A stretch of DNA of 64,000 nt from Pseudonocardia halophobica. Its GTDB lineage: Bacteria; Actinomycetota; Actinomycetes; Mycobacteriales; Pseudonocardiaceae. The position numbers were made by a program, and so were the translations under genes. Shown piece by piece: positions 38,584 to 48,071 of this stretch (position 1 is its first letter; every line of letters begins with the position of its first letter). The notes beneath the pieces were generated by a model. It did no database searches and was not told where the DNA came from. It saw only the letters and a program-made list of their open reading frames with translations. The stretch lies in contig NZ_BSFQ01000021.1 of the NCBI RefSeq assembly GCF_027922425.1, positions 1-64,000 of the forward strand, written 5' to 3'.

Positions 38584-39459
38584 TCAGGCGGGCGGAACCA
38601 CCCGGTCGAGCCACCCCAGCAGGTCGGCGACGACCTCGTCCCGGTTGGTCTCGTTGAACACCTCGTGCCGGGCGCCCGGCCAGATCCGCACCGTCACGTC
38701 CTTGAGGCCGGCCGCCGCGAGCCGGTCCGTGAGCGGGTGCAGCAGCGCGAGCCCGCCGTGGACGGGGTCGGCGTCGCCGACCGTGACCAGGACCGGCAGG
38801 TCGGGCCGGATGCGCGCGACGCGCTCGGGGTCGGCCAGGACCCGGCCGCCCGCGAACATGGCCTTCGACCCGGGCACATCGAGCCCGAAGCCGCAGGCGG
38901 GGTCCGCGACGTACTTGTCGACCTCCGCCTCGTCCCGCGAGAGCCACTCGTACCCGGTGCGCTGCGCGAAGGGGGCGTTGAAGCCGGCGAGGTCGATCGG
39001 GCCGTCGAGGTCGAGGTTCGGCTCCAGGAGGTCGATCACGGCGGTGCCCGAGAGCACCAGCCCGTCGATCTCGCCGCTGTGGTCGATCACCCACTGCTGC
39101 GCGGCGAACGAGCCCATGCTGTGCCCGAGCAGGACGACCGGGACACCGGGGAAGGCGGCCTTCCCGGCGTCGAGCAGGATCCCGATGTCGTCGACCAGGC
39201 CGGTCCAGCCCGTGGTGCCCAGCACCCCGTGCCGCTCCGGGGTGCCGGCGGTGGCGCCGTGCCCGCGGTGGTCCTGGCCCTGCACCACGAAGCCGCGGCC
39301 GACGAGCGCCGCGGCCAGCCGGTCGTAGCGGCGCAGGTGCTCGCCCATGCCGTGGGTGAGCTGCACGATCCCGCGCGGGGTGCCGGCGGGCTCCCACCGG
39401 TAGGCGGTGACCTCGGTGCCGTCGCGGCCGGTGATCGTGAAGGTGGTCGGCTCGGTCAT
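38584..39459 (-). CDS. Alpha/beta hydrolase, monoacylglycerol-lipase-like
   Basis: A 291-residue hydrolase from ATG 39,457-39,459 behind GAGGAGG. LTHGMGEHLRRYDRLA, nucleophile elbow GHSMGSFAAQ, acid in TVGDADPVHGG and catalytic His in WPGARHEVFNE match the serine aminopeptidase S33/monoacylglycerol lipase group. Confidence 0.9.
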   Translation of the reverse strand: MTEPTTFTITGRDGTEVTAYRWEPAGTPRGIVQLTHGMGEHLRRYDRLAAALVGRGFVVQGQDHRGHGATAGTPERHGVLGTTGWTGLVDDIGILLDAGKAAFPGVPVVLLGHSMGSFAAQQWVIDHSGEIDGLVLSGTAVIDLLEPNLDLDGPIDLAGFNAPFAQRTGYEWLSRDEAEVDKYVADPACGFGLDVPGSKAMFAGGRVLADPERVARIRPDLPVLVTVGDADPVHGGLALLHPLTDRLAAAGLKDVTVRIWPGARHEVFNETNRDEVVADLLGWLDRVVPPA

Positions 39460-39520
39460 GGGACCTCCTCGTCGCGCTCGGGCGTGATCGTCGTCGGCGC
39501 CCCGCAGACGGGTCAAGGCT

Positions 39521-39964
39521 TCACGAGGCCCCGCGGTTCCACGCCCCCAGCACCAGCAGCGTCTTCGTCCCGGTGACCGTGCCCGCGGTGCGCAGGGTGT
39601 CGATGACCTCCTGCAGGTGGGCGACGTCCCGGACCCGGACCCGGACCAGCGCGTCCGGGTCGCCGGCGATGGTGAAGATCGACTGCACCTCCGGCACGGT
39701 GCTGGCGGTGGCGACGATGTCGGGCACCCGGGTGGTGCCGGCGTACCGGAGCTCGGTGAAGGCCTCGACGCCCCAGCCGAGCTTCGCGTGGTCGATCTGC
39801 GCGGTGAAGCCGGTGATCACGCCGATCGCCTGCAGCCGGTCGACGCGGCGCTTCACCGCGGCCACCGACAGGCCGACGATCCCCGCCATGTCCGAGTAGG
39901 TGCGGCGGCCGTCCTCCTGGAGCAGGTCGAGCAGCCGGTGGTCGATGGCGTCGATCTCGGGCAC
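39521..39964 (-). CDS. Lrp/AsnC-family regulator of the indolepyruvate oxidoreductase
   Basis: A 147-residue regulator from GTG 39,962-39,964 behind GAGGAG. N-terminal HTH (IDAIDHRLLDLLQEDGRRT, VAAVKRRVDRLQAIGVI) and C-terminal RAM ligand domain. Divergent from the 40,130 gene with a 165-bp gap, so it probably controls it in response to an amino or keto acid. Confidence 0.92.
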   Translation of the reverse strand: MPEIDAIDHRLLDLLQEDGRRTYSDMAGIVGLSVAAVKRRVDRLQAIGVITGFTAQIDHAKLGWGVEAFTELRYAGTTRVPDIVATASTVPEVQSIFTIAGDPDALVRVRVRDVAHLQEVIDTLRTAGTVTGTKTLLVLGAWNRGAS

Positions 39965-40129
39965 GGGTGCTCCTCGCGCAAAGAATTCGGGTCGAGTCGA
40001 GCCTAGCCGGCCCTGCTTTGCGTCTTGTCGGCCACTTCTCGCGACTTGCTTGCGTCCACCCCGATCACTCCGGTGTGCTCGGCGACACGTGCGCCGGAAC
40101 CGGCGCCCCGGGAGCGACGGGAGCCGAGC

Positions 40130-43100
40130 TTGAGCATCGACACCACCGTGACCCTCGACGACCGCTACGCCGCCGAGCGCGGGCGCGTCCTCCTCACCGG
40201 CATCCAGGCGCTGGTCCGGCTGACCCTGGAGCAACGCCGCCTCGACACCGCCCGCGGGTTCGACACGCGGGTGTTCGTGTCCGGCTATCAGGGCTCGCCG
40301 CTCGGCGGCCTGGACTCGGAGCTGCTGCGGTCCCGGCGCTTCCTCGACCCTGCGGGCGTGGTGTTCCAGCCCGGCGTGAACGAGGAGCTGGCCGCCACCG
40401 CCGTCGCCGGCACGCAGCTGCTCGGGGAGGTCCCGGGCCGCCGGCACGAGGGCGTCGTCGGGTTCTGGTACGGCAAGAACCCCGGCCTCGACCGGGCCGC
40501 CGACGCCATCCGGCACGGCACCCTCGCCGGCACCGCCACGCTGGGCGGCGCGGTCGCAGTGATCGGCGACGACCCGGCGTCGAAGTCCTCGACGGTGCCC
40601 AGCTCGTGCGAGCCGATGGCGCAGAGCCTCGCGATGCCGCTGCTCGCGCCGGGCTCCGTGCCCGAGATCGTCGAGCTGGGGCTGCACGCCGTGGCGCTGT
40701 CCCGGGCGACCGGGCTCTGGACCGGGCTCAAGATCGTCGCGGACATCGCCGACGCCTCGGCGACCGTCGACGTCGAGGGCCTGCGCCGCGGGATCCCGAT
40801 GCCGCCCGCGCGGCCCCGCCCGCCGGTCGGCGCGCTCGTCGGTCCGGCCGCCCTCGACGCCGAGCACGACATGCTCACCCGCCGTCTCGACCTGGCCCGC
40901 GCCTACGCCCGCGAGGCGGGGCTCAACCGCGTCACCTTCACCTCACGGCAGGCCCGGCTGGGGATCCTCGCGAGCGGCACCGGCTACGCGGTGGTGCTGC
41001 GGGCGCTCGAGGACCTCGGGCTCGACGAGGCCGCGCTCGACGACCTCGGTGTCCGGCTGATCCGCCTCGCCATGCCCTTCCCCGTCGACGCCGCCGAGCT
41101 CGCCGCGCACACGGCCGGGCTCGAGGAGGTGCTCGTCGTCGAGGACAAGGTGCCGTTCCTCGAGGGGCACCTCAAGGAGGCGCTCTACCGGGTGCCGGAC
41201 GCGCCGTTGGTGATCGGGCGGCGCGACGAGCGCGACCGCCCCCTCCTCACGGCGCGCGGCCAGCTCGGTGCCGAGGACGTGGCGCGCGCGATCGCGTCGC
41301 GCATCGGGCCGGGGCGGCTGCCCCGGACCGCCGCGGTGCACCTGTCCGCGATCGAGCCGAAGAAGCCGTCGCGGATCGGGCTGCCGATGGCAGGGAGCTC
41401 GCGGACCCCCTACTTCTGCTCCGGCTGCCCGCACAACACCTCGACCCGCGCGTCCGACGACACGCTGGTCGGGGTGGGTATCGGCTGCCACGCCATGGTC
41501 GCGATCAACGGCGAGGGGCGCGGCCACCGGATCGGCCTGACCCAGATGGGCGGCGAGGGCGCGCAGTGGCTCGGCCTCGCCCCGTTCACCGACGACCGGC
41601 ACTTCGTGCAGAACCTCGGCGACGGCACCTTCCACCACTCGGGCTCGCTGGCCGTGCGCGCGGCGGTGGCCGGCGGCGCGACCATGACCTTCAAGCTGCT
41701 CTACAACGACGCCGTCGCGATGACCGGCGGGCAGCAGGCCGTCGGGCGGCTGTCGGTCCCGGAGATCACCACACTGCTGGCCACCGAGGGCGTCCGGCGG
41801 ATCGTGATCACCACGGACGACCCGGGCAAGTACCGCGGTGTCGCGCTCGACCCCCTCGCGTCGGTGCGCCATCGCGACGACTTCGCCGCCGCGGAGGCCG
41901 AGCTCGCGGCCGTCGACGGCGTGACCGTGCTGATCCACGACGACCGGTGCGCGGCGGAGGAGCGCCGGCTGCGCAAGCGCGGGACGCTGCCCACCCCGGC
42001 GGAGAAGGTCGTCGTCAACGAGCGGGTGTGCGAGGGCTGCGGCGACTGCGGGGACAAGTCGACGTGCCTGTCGGTGCAGCCGGTGGCGACGGAGTTCGGC
42101 CGCAAGACCCGGATCCACCAGCCCTCGTGCAACTCGGACCTCTCCTGCCTCAAGGGCGACTGTCCGTCGTTCCTGCTGGTGGAGCCGGGTACGCGCCCGC
42201 GCCGCGAGGTCCCGCCGCTGCCCGTCGAGCTCGTCGAGCCCGAGCCGCGGTTCGACGGCAGCGAGACGCTGGTCCGGATGCCCGGGATCGGCGGGACCGG
42301 CGTGGTCACGGTGTCGCAGATCCTGCAGATGGCCGCACACCTGGACGGCCGGTTCGCGGCCGGGCTGGAGCAGGTCGGGCTGGCGCAGAAGGGCGGCCCG
42401 GTCGTGTCCGACGTCCGGATCGCCAAGCAGCCCGTGCGCGGCTCGCTGCGCGCGTCCCGCGGCACCGCGGACGTGCTGATCGGCTTCGACCTGCTCGGCA
42501 CGGCCGACGCGGCCAACCTCGCCGTCGCGCGGCCGGGGCACACGGTGGCCGTGGTGAACAGCGCGATCGTGCCGACGGCGGCGATGGTGACCGGTCGCGT
42601 GGTGCTGCCCGGCTCGCCGGACGACGCGTTGGAACGGATCGCCGCCGCGACCGGCGACGAGAACGTGCACGTCGACGCGCAGGGCCTGGCCGAGGCGCTC
42701 TTCGCCGACCACATGCCCACGAACATGCTGCTGCTCGGCGCGGCCTACCAGCACGGCTGCCTGCCGGTGAGCGCCGAGGCGATCGAGCAGGCGATCCGGC
42801 TCAACGGGGCGGCGGTGGAGAAGACCCTGGCCGCGTTCCGGTGGGGCCGGGCCGCGGTGCTCAACCGCGAGGCCGTCCTGGCCGCCGCGCTGCCCCCGGC
42901 CCGGGCGACGGTGGAGGTCTCCGCACGCTCCCGGGAGATCGCCGGGCTGATCTCGGAGGGCCTCGACGAGGCCGTCGCGGTCCGCGTCGAGGACCTCACC
43001 GGCTTCCAGAACGAGGCCCTCGCCGCCCGGTACGCCGAGGAGGTGCGCCGGGTCGCGGCGATCGCCGCGGAGAAGGCCGGCGCGGCCGGCGAGCGGGTCG

Positions 43101-43579
43101 CGGTCGCCTACGCCCGCGGGCTGCACAGGTTCCTGGCGTACAAGGACGAGTACGAGGTCGCGCGGCTGCACCTCGACCCCGTCGAGAAGGCACGCCGCGA
43201 GGCCGAGTTCGGGCCCAACGCGGCCGTCTCGGTCCTGCTGCACCCGCCGGTGCTCCGGGCGCTGGGCATGAAGAACAAGATCCGGTTGTCCGGGCGCACG
43301 GCGGAGATCGCCTTCCGCGGCCTGCGCGCGGCCAAGGGCCTGCGCGGCACCCCGCTCGACGTCTTCGGCCTGGCCGGCGTCCGGCGCACCGAGCGGGCGC
43401 TGGTCGGGGAGTACCAGGCGCTGGTGCGGTCGGCGCTGGAGTCGCTCACGCCGGACACGGTCGACCGGGTCGTCGCGATCGCCGGGCTGGCCGACGAGGT
43501 CCGGGGCTACGAGGACATCAAGCTCGCGGCCGTCGAGCGGTTCCGGGCCAAGGCTGCGGATGCGCTGGCCGCCCTCTGA
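40130..43579 (+). CDS. Indolepyruvate ferredoxin oxidoreductase, fused subunits
   Basis: A 1149-residue thiamine-diphosphate/Fe-S enzyme that decarboxylates aryl or branched 2-keto acids to acyl-CoA. The alpha-type part starts RVFVSGYQGSPLGGLD. The TPP site reads GIGCHAMVAIN, then NLGDGTFHHSG and KLLYNDAVAMTGGQ. A Cys-rich segment (ERVCEGCGDCGDKSTCLSVQ, SCLKGDCPSF) binds [4Fe-4S]. The gamma-type domain (MPGIGGTGVVTVSQIL, GLAQKGGPVVSDVRI) follows. TTG 40,130 is chosen because GGGAG lies before it; the frame is open to 40,025. Length fits single-chain family members. Confidence 0.93.
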   Translation: MSIDTTVTLDDRYAAERGRVLLTGIQALVRLTLEQRRLDTARGFDTRVFVSGYQGSPLGGLDSELLRSRRFLDPAGVVFQPGVNEELAATAVAGTQLLGEVPGRRHEGVVGFWYGKNPGLDRAADAIRHGTLAGTATLGGAVAVIGDDPASKSSTVPSSCEPMAQSLAMPLLAPGSVPEIVELGLHAVALSRATGLWTGLKIVADIADASATVDVEGLRRGIPMPPARPRPPVGALVGPAALDAEHDMLTRRLDLARAYAREAGLNRVTFTSRQARLGILASGTGYAVVLRALEDLGLDEAALDDLGVRLIRLAMPFPVDAAELAAHTAGLEEVLVVEDKVPFLEGHLKEALYRVPDAPLVIGRRDERDRPLLTARGQLGAEDVARAIASRIGPGRLPRTAAVHLSAIEPKKPSRIGLPMAGSSRTPYFCSGCPHNTSTRASDDTLVGVGIGCHAMVAINGEGRGHRIGLTQMGGEGAQWLGLAPFTDDRHFVQNLGDGTFHHSGSLAVRAAVAGGATMTFKLLYNDAVAMTGGQQAVGRLSVPEITTLLATEGVRRIVITTDDPGKYRGVALDPLASVRHRDDFAAAEAELAAVDGVTVLIHDDRCAAEERRLRKRGTLPTPAEKVVVNERVCEGCGDCGDKSTCLSVQPVATEFGRKTRIHQPSCNSDLSCLKGDCPSFLLVEPGTRPRREVPPLPVELVEPEPRFDGSETLVRMPGIGGTGVVTVSQILQMAAHLDGRFAAGLEQVGLAQKGGPVVSDVRIAKQPVRGSLRASRGTADVLIGFDLLGTADAANLAVARPGHTVAVVNSAIVPTAAMVTGRVVLPGSPDDALERIAAATGDENVHVDAQGLAEALFADHMPTNMLLLGAAYQHGCLPVSAEAIEQAIRLNGAAVEKTLAAFRWGRAAVLNREAVLAAALPPARATVEVSARSREIAGLISEGLDEAVAVRVEDLTGFQNEALAARYAEEVRRVAAIAAEKAGAAGERVAVAYARGLHRFLAYKDEYEVARLHLDPVEKARREAEFGPNAAVSVLLHPPVLRALGMKNKIRLSGRTAEIAFRGLRAAKGLRGTPLDVFGLAGVRRTERALVGEYQALVRSALESLTPDTVDRVVAIAGLADEVRGYEDIKLAAVERFRAKAADALAAL

Positions 43580-43583
43580 CCTC

Positions 43584-43621
43584 TGAGTGGCGATGGTTGC
43601 CATGGCGACCATCGCCACTCA
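43584..43621. repeat. 38-bp palindromic repeat, second copy
   Basis: Arms TGAGTGGCGATGGTTGC and GCGACCATCGCCACTCA pair with one G-T wobble around CATG. It starts 4 bp after the stop codon of the oxidoreductase and could act as its terminator. Same element as 32,182-32,221. Confidence 0.85.
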
Positions 43622-43630
43622 CAACTGACC

Positions 43631-43765
43631 GGGGAGCACGGCGTGGGCCTGCTCGAGAGGACGGGCCTGGAGGCGGAGCTGAGCCCCGCCGTGCTGGACC
43701 TGCACCGCTCCGTCGAGCGCGTACTCGATCCCCGGGGCATCCTCAACCCCGGCAAGGTCGTCTGA
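43631..43765 (+). pseudogene. C-terminal remnant of an FAD-linked oxidase
   Basis: The frame reads GEHGVGLLERTGLEAELSPA and then VERVLDPRGILNPGKVV before a TGA at 43,763-43,765. This is the invariant C-terminal tail of the GlcD/D-lactate-dehydrogenase type FAD-linked oxidases (EHGVG...LDPxGxLNPGK). The other ~400 residues are missing; the fragment begins 9 bp after a palindromic repeat. A GTG at 43,643 could start a 40-residue peptide, but a remnant is more likely. Confidence 0.85.
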
Positions 43766-43793
43766 CCCGATCCCCCTTGGGAAGGAACCTCGC

Positions 43794-45122
43794 ATGAGCT
43801 CCGACACCGCCGTCGGGACCGAGGACCAGCTGGTCCGCTCCGGCGTACGCCGGGCCGGGCGCCGGCTCGTCCCCCTCCTGATCCTGCTGTACTTCGTGAA
43901 CTACCTGGACCGCGTGAACATCGGGTTCGCCGGGCCCAACGGCATGAACGAGGACCTCGGCCTGTCCGCGACGATGTTCGGCGTCGCGGCCGGGGTGTTC
44001 TTCATCGGGTACCTGCTGCTCGAGGTGCCCAGCAACCTGATGCTGCACCGCTTCGGCGCCCGCCGGTGGATCGCGCGCATCCTCGTGACCTGGGGGATCA
44101 TCGCCACGATCATGGCGTTCACGCCGAACGCCACGGTGCTGATCGTGCTGCGCTTCCTGCTGGGCGTGGCCGAGGCGGGCTTCTTCCCCGGGATCATCCT
44201 GTACCTCACGTACTGGTTCCCGGCCGCGCAGCGGGCCCGGATGACCGCGTGGTTCATGACCGCGATCCCGGTCTCCACCGCGCTCGGCGCCGTCGTCTCG
44301 TCCCTGATCATCGAGCACGGCGACGGGCTGTTCGGGCTGGCCGGCTGGCGGGTGATGTTCCTGCTGGAGGGGATTCCGGCGGTGCTGCTCGCCGTCGTCG
44401 TCTGGTTCTCGCTCACCGACCGGCCCGCGGCGGCCGGGTGGATGCCGCAGGCCGAGAAGGACGCGCTCGAGCGCGCGCTCGCGGCGGAGGGCCGGGAGGT
44501 CTCCGAAGCCGGGCCGAAGTCCGTGCTCGGGGCGCTGAAGAGCCCGCGGGTCCTGGCCCTGTCCTGGGTGTACTTCGGCGTGGTCTACGGCCTCTACGCG
44601 CTCGGCTTCTTCCTGCCCACGATCATCAAGGGCTTCTCCGCGCAGTACGGCACCCACTTCACCACCGTGCAGCAGGGGCTGATCAACGCCATCCCGTACG
44701 CCGTCGGGCTGGTCGCCATGATCGTGTGGACCCGGCGCTCGACCAACCCGACGGTCCGGGTGGCGGTGCCGGCGCTGGTCGGCGGCGTGGCGATCCCCGT
44801 GGCGCTCTACCTGTCGAACCCGTGGCTGGCGATGGTCGCCGTGACGATCTGCGCGTGCGGCGTGCTGGCGGCCCTGCCCGGCTTCTGGTCGCTGCCCACG
44901 TCGTACCTGACCGGCGCGGCCGCGGCGGCGGGCATCGGGCTGATCAACTCGCTGGGGAACATGTCCGGGTTCGTGGCCCCGTACGTCACGGGCGCGCTGT
45001 CCGACGCCACCGGCAACAACAAGCTCGGGCTGTGGGTGGTCGGGATCTGCATGGTCTCCGCGGCCGTGGTGACCTGGCTGCTCCGCCGCACGCGGAGAGG
45101 CGCCGCGACGCCCACGAAGTGA
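43794..45122 (+). CDS. MFS transporter, anion:cation symporter (ACS) family
   Basis: A 442-residue protein with 12 predicted membrane segments, starting at ATG behind GGAAGGAA. ILLYFVNYLDRVNIGFAGP near the N-terminus, RILVTWGIIATIMAFTPN and GVAEAGFFPGIILYLTYWFP are ACS-family landmarks. Members import phthalate, tartrate, glucarate and similar organic acids. Follows the oxidase remnant, which may once have acted on the imported acid. Confidence 0.92.
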   Translation: MSSDTAVGTEDQLVRSGVRRAGRRLVPLLILLYFVNYLDRVNIGFAGPNGMNEDLGLSATMFGVAAGVFFIGYLLLEVPSNLMLHRFGARRWIARILVTWGIIATIMAFTPNATVLIVLRFLLGVAEAGFFPGIILYLTYWFPAAQRARMTAWFMTAIPVSTALGAVVSSLIIEHGDGLFGLAGWRVMFLLEGIPAVLLAVVVWFSLTDRPAAAGWMPQAEKDALERALAAEGREVSEAGPKSVLGALKSPRVLALSWVYFGVVYGLYALGFFLPTIIKGFSAQYGTHFTTVQQGLINAIPYAVGLVAMIVWTRRSTNPTVRVAVPALVGGVAIPVALYLSNPWLAMVAVTICACGVLAALPGFWSLPTSYLTGAAAAAGIGLINSLGNMSGFVAPYVTGALSDATGNNKLGLWVVGICMVSAAVVTWLLRRTRRGAATPTK

Positions 45123-45140
45123 CGGTCCAGGAGTGACTTC

Positions 45141-45887
45141 TCAGGGGCGGCGCCGCCGGACCACGGCACGCGCCGCCCCCACGATCCGCTCCAGGCCCTC
45201 CGCGTGGGCGCCCTGCCAGTAGACCCGCCCGCAGGAGCGGCACCGGGCGAACTCGGCGTAGGTGCGCCGGGTCCCGGCCTTCAGCTCGCCGGCCACCTCC
45301 TCGGGGGGCGCCGGGGCCAGGTCGCCGTTGCAGGCGGTACACCGGGTCGAGGGCGCGAGCGGCGGGGCGAAGCGGTCGAGGACGTCGGCGAGCTGGTCGT
45401 CCGGGCGGTCGCCGCGCACGTGCGCGCCGGCCCAGAGTGCGCGGCGCATCAGCAGGCCGCGGTCCTGGGTGAGCACGATCCGGTGCTGCGCGGCGCCGTC
45501 GCGGACCAGCTCCGCATCGGCGGCGTCGTTGCGGTAGGCGGCGTCGATCCCGAGCACCCGCAGCCGGCGGGCCAGGGTCCCGAGGCCGACGTCGAGCAGG
45601 AACCCGGTCGCGCCCGGCACCTCCTGCGGCCGGTCCACGGGCAGGATCGCGACCTCCACCCCCGGCACCGGGCGGTCCTGCGGGGCGGCCGGACGACCGT
45701 CGAGCCGCAGCGCGCCGACCTCGGTGAGCGGGATCCCGAGGCTCTGCACGACGTGCCCGAGGGTGGCGTCGCCGTCCCACGGCACCGTCGCGCGGGCGCG
45801 GCGGCGCTCCCGCGCGAGGAACGACCACAGCGCCGGGTCGGTGCGCACGTCCAGCGTCCCCGGCGTGCGCGGCTCCGGGCCGGGCAT
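45141..45887 (-). CDS. Mut7-C RNase-domain protein with ubiquitin-like N-domain
   Basis: A 248-residue protein. The N-terminal ~85 residues are a Mut7-C ubiquitin-like domain. The rest is the Mut7-C (PIN-like) domain: FLLDVGLGTLARRLRVLGID, VLTQDRGLLMRRALW, and a zinc ribbon with CTACNGD and CRSCGRVYW. Predicted RNase; cellular role unknown. Converges on the MFS gene. Confidence 0.88.
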   Translation of the reverse strand: MPGPEPRTPGTLDVRTDPALWSFLARERRRARATVPWDGDATLGHVVQSLGIPLTEVGALRLDGRPAAPQDRPVPGVEVAILPVDRPQEVPGATGFLLDVGLGTLARRLRVLGIDAAYRNDAADAELVRDGAAQHRIVLTQDRGLLMRRALWAGAHVRGDRPDDQLADVLDRFAPPLAPSTRCTACNGDLAPAPPEEVAGELKAGTRRTYAEFARCRSCGRVYWQGAHAEGLERIVGAARAVVRRRRP

Positions 45888-45994
45888 CCTCCCGACGCTA
45901 CCGGCGGCCGGGGGACCCGTACTGCGCCGTCCGGGGCAGTCCCCGCACGCCGCGTGGCACGCGGGCTTCCCGAGACGGCACGATGCGGAGCGTG

Positions 45995-46687
45995 ATGGAC
46001 CGCCCGTACGTGATCGCCTCGGCGGCGGTGTCCCTCGACGGCTACATCGACGACGTCGCCGAGGCGCGGCTGATCCTGTCCGACGAGGAGGACCTCGACC
46101 GCGTCGACGAGGTGCGGGCCTGGGCCGACGCGGTGCTGGTCGGGGCCAACACCATCCGCACCGACGATCCCCGGCTGCTCGTCCGCTCCGCCGAGCGGCG
46201 CCGGGCCCGGGTCGCGCAGGGCCGGCCCGAGTCGCCCGCCAAGGTCACGCTGACCCGGTGCGGCAAGGTCGATCCCGGGGCCCGCTTCTTCACCACGGGC
46301 GACACCGAGCGGTTCGTCTACACCTGCGACGCCACGGTCGACGAGGTGCGGTCGAAGCTCGGCGGCGTCGCGACCGTCGTCGGCGCGGGGGACCCGCTCG
46401 AGCTCCCGCGCATGCTCGCCGACCTGCGGGGACGCGGCGTCGAGCGGCTGATGGTCGAGGGCGGCGGGGCGGTCCACACCCTGTTCCTCGCCGCCGACGC
46501 GGTCGACGAGCTGCACGTGGTATACGCGCCCTTCTTCGTCGGGCAGCGCGACGCCCCGCGCTTCGTCAACCCCGCCGACTTCCCGCAGGGCCCCGCCTCC
46601 CGCATGCGGCTGGCGAGCTCCCGGCAGATCGGCGATCTGATGCTGCTGTGCTACCGACCGCGGAAGGATCGAGCGCGGCATGACTGA
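45995..46687 (+). CDS. RibD C-terminal/DHFR-fold pteridine or pyrimidine reductase
   Basis: A 230-residue protein from ATG 45,995 (GGAG four bases before; ATG 45,983 would add four residues). VIASAAVSLDGYIDD, WADAVLVGANTIRTDDP and LMVEGGGAVHTLFLAADAVD are landmarks of the RibD_C reductase fold, which uses NADPH to reduce pyrimidine or pterin-type rings. First gene of a five-gene cluster; its end overlaps the next gene by 8 bp. Confidence 0.88.
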   Translation: MDRPYVIASAAVSLDGYIDDVAEARLILSDEEDLDRVDEVRAWADAVLVGANTIRTDDPRLLVRSAERRRARVAQGRPESPAKVTLTRCGKVDPGARFFTTGDTERFVYTCDATVDEVRSKLGGVATVVGAGDPLELPRMLADLRGRGVERLMVEGGGAVHTLFLAADAVDELHVVYAPFFVGQRDAPRFVNPADFPQGPASRMRLASSRQIGDLMLLCYRPRKDRARHD

Positions 46688-47651
46688 GCGCGCGCTCTTC
46701 CTCGACGCGCCGGGGCGGGTCTCCCTGCACGAGGTCGAGGTGCCGCGACCCGGGCCGGACGAGGTGCTGGTCCGCACCCTGCACTCCGGCGTCAGCCGCG
46801 GCACCGAGGCGCTGGTGTTCCGCGGCGGGGTGCCGGAGAGCCAGCGCGCGGCCATGCGGGCGCCCTTCCAGGAGGGCGACTTCCCGGCGCCGGTGAAGTA
46901 CGGGTACCTCAACGTCGGGGTGGTCGAGGAGGGCCCGTCCGGGCTGGCCGGACGCGCGGTCTTCTGCCTGTACCCGCACCAGACCCGGTACGTCGTGCCC
47001 GCGTCCGCCGTGACCCCGGTGCCGGACGGGACGCCGCCGGAGCGCGCGGTGCTCGGCGGCACGGTCGAGACCGCGGTCAACGCGCTGTGGGACGCCGCGC
47101 CGCTGGTGGGCGACCGGATCGCCGTCGTCGGGGGCGGGATGGTGGGGTGCTGCGTCGCCGCGCTGCTCGCCGGCATCCCGGGCGTCCGGGTCCAGCTCGT
47201 CGACCCGCTGCCGGCCCGCGCCGCGGTCGCCGACGCCCTCGGCGTCGCGTGGGTCCCGCCGGAGGAGGCCGCCGACGGCTGCGACCTCGTGGTGCACACC
47301 AGCGCCACCGAGGCGGGGCTCGCCCGGTCGCTGGAGCTGCTCGGGCCGGAGGGCGAGGTCGTCGAGATGTCCTGGTACGGCGACCGCCCCGTGCGGGTGC
47401 CGCTGGGCGAGGCCTTTCATCCCGGCCGCCTGACCATTCGCAGCAGCCAGGTCGGCATGGTCTCCGCCGCCCGGCGCTCCCGCCGGAGCTTCGGCGACCG
47501 GATCGCCCTCGCGCTGCGCCTGCTGGCCGATCCGCGGTACGACGCCTTGGTCACGAGCGAGGGGTCGTTCCCCGGGCTGCCCGCCGACCTGCCGCGGATT
47601 CTCGCCGACGGCGGTGAACCGTCCGGGCTCCTCCACCGTGTCACCTACTGA
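46680..47651 (+). CDS. MDR-type zinc-binding dehydrogenase-like protein
   Basis: A 323-residue medium-chain dehydrogenase/reductase. SGVSRGTEALVFRGGVPE and PAPVKYGYLNVGVVEEG are typical of the sub-branch seen in secondary metabolism. Rossmann motif VVGGGMVGCCVAALLAG lies near residue 145. The catalytic zinc Cys/His set of alcohol dehydrogenases is not evident, so the zinc may be absent. Overlaps the reductase gene. Confidence 0.85.
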   Translation: MTERALFLDAPGRVSLHEVEVPRPGPDEVLVRTLHSGVSRGTEALVFRGGVPESQRAAMRAPFQEGDFPAPVKYGYLNVGVVEEGPSGLAGRAVFCLYPHQTRYVVPASAVTPVPDGTPPERAVLGGTVETAVNALWDAAPLVGDRIAVVGGGMVGCCVAALLAGIPGVRVQLVDPLPARAAVADALGVAWVPPEEAADGCDLVVHTSATEAGLARSLELLGPEGEVVEMSWYGDRPVRVPLGEAFHPGRLTIRSSQVGMVSAARRSRRSFGDRIALALRLLADPRYDALVTSEGSFPGLPADLPRILADGGEPSGLLHRVTY

Positions 47652-47669
47652 CACCGCGAGGAGGAGCAG

Positions 47670-48071
47670 TTGTTCGGGATCACCGTCCGCGACCACATGA
47701 TGGTCGCCCACAGCTTCCGCGGCGAGGTCTTCGGACCGGCGCAGCGGCTGCATGGCGCCACGTTCGTGGTCGACGCGACCTTCCGGCGCGCCGAGCTCGA
47801 CGCCGACGACCTCGTCGTCGACATCGGGCTGGCCACCACGGCCCTGCAGGCGGTGCTCGGCGAGCTCACCTACCGCAACCTCGACGACGACCCCGCCTTC
47901 GCCGGCCGCAACACCTCCACGGAGTTCCTGGCCAAGGTCGTCGCCGACCGGCTGGCCGAGCGGGTGGCCGCCGGCGAGCTGGGGGAGGGCGCCCGGGGCC
48001 TGGAGGGCATCGCGGTGACGCTGCACGAGTCCCACGTGGCGTGGGCGAGCTACGAGCGGCCCCTTCCGTGA
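47670..48071 (+). CDS. 6-pyruvoyltetrahydropterin synthase-like protein, degenerate active site
   Basis: A 133-residue T-fold protein starting at TTG behind GAGGAGGAG. HMMVAHSFRGEVFG and RLHGATFVVDATF align with the zinc site of PTPS/QueD. The HGH motif reads HGA and the usual catalytic Cys upstream of it is Ala, so one zinc ligand and the nucleophile are missing. The C-terminal Glu segment TLHESHVAWASYE is kept. Probably binds a pterin but may not catalyse the standard reaction. Confidence 0.85.
   Translation: MFGITVRDHMMVAHSFRGEVFGPAQRLHGATFVVDATFRRAELDADDLVVDIGLATTALQAVLGELTYRNLDDDPAFAGRNTSTEFLAKVVADRLAERVAAGELGEGARGLEGIAVTLHESHVAWASYERPLP

Noticed and set aside
46566..48035. Leftward 489-codon frame across the reductase-dehydrogenase-PTPS genes
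   Set aside because: Antisense to three coupled genes with clear domains; translation is low-complexity.
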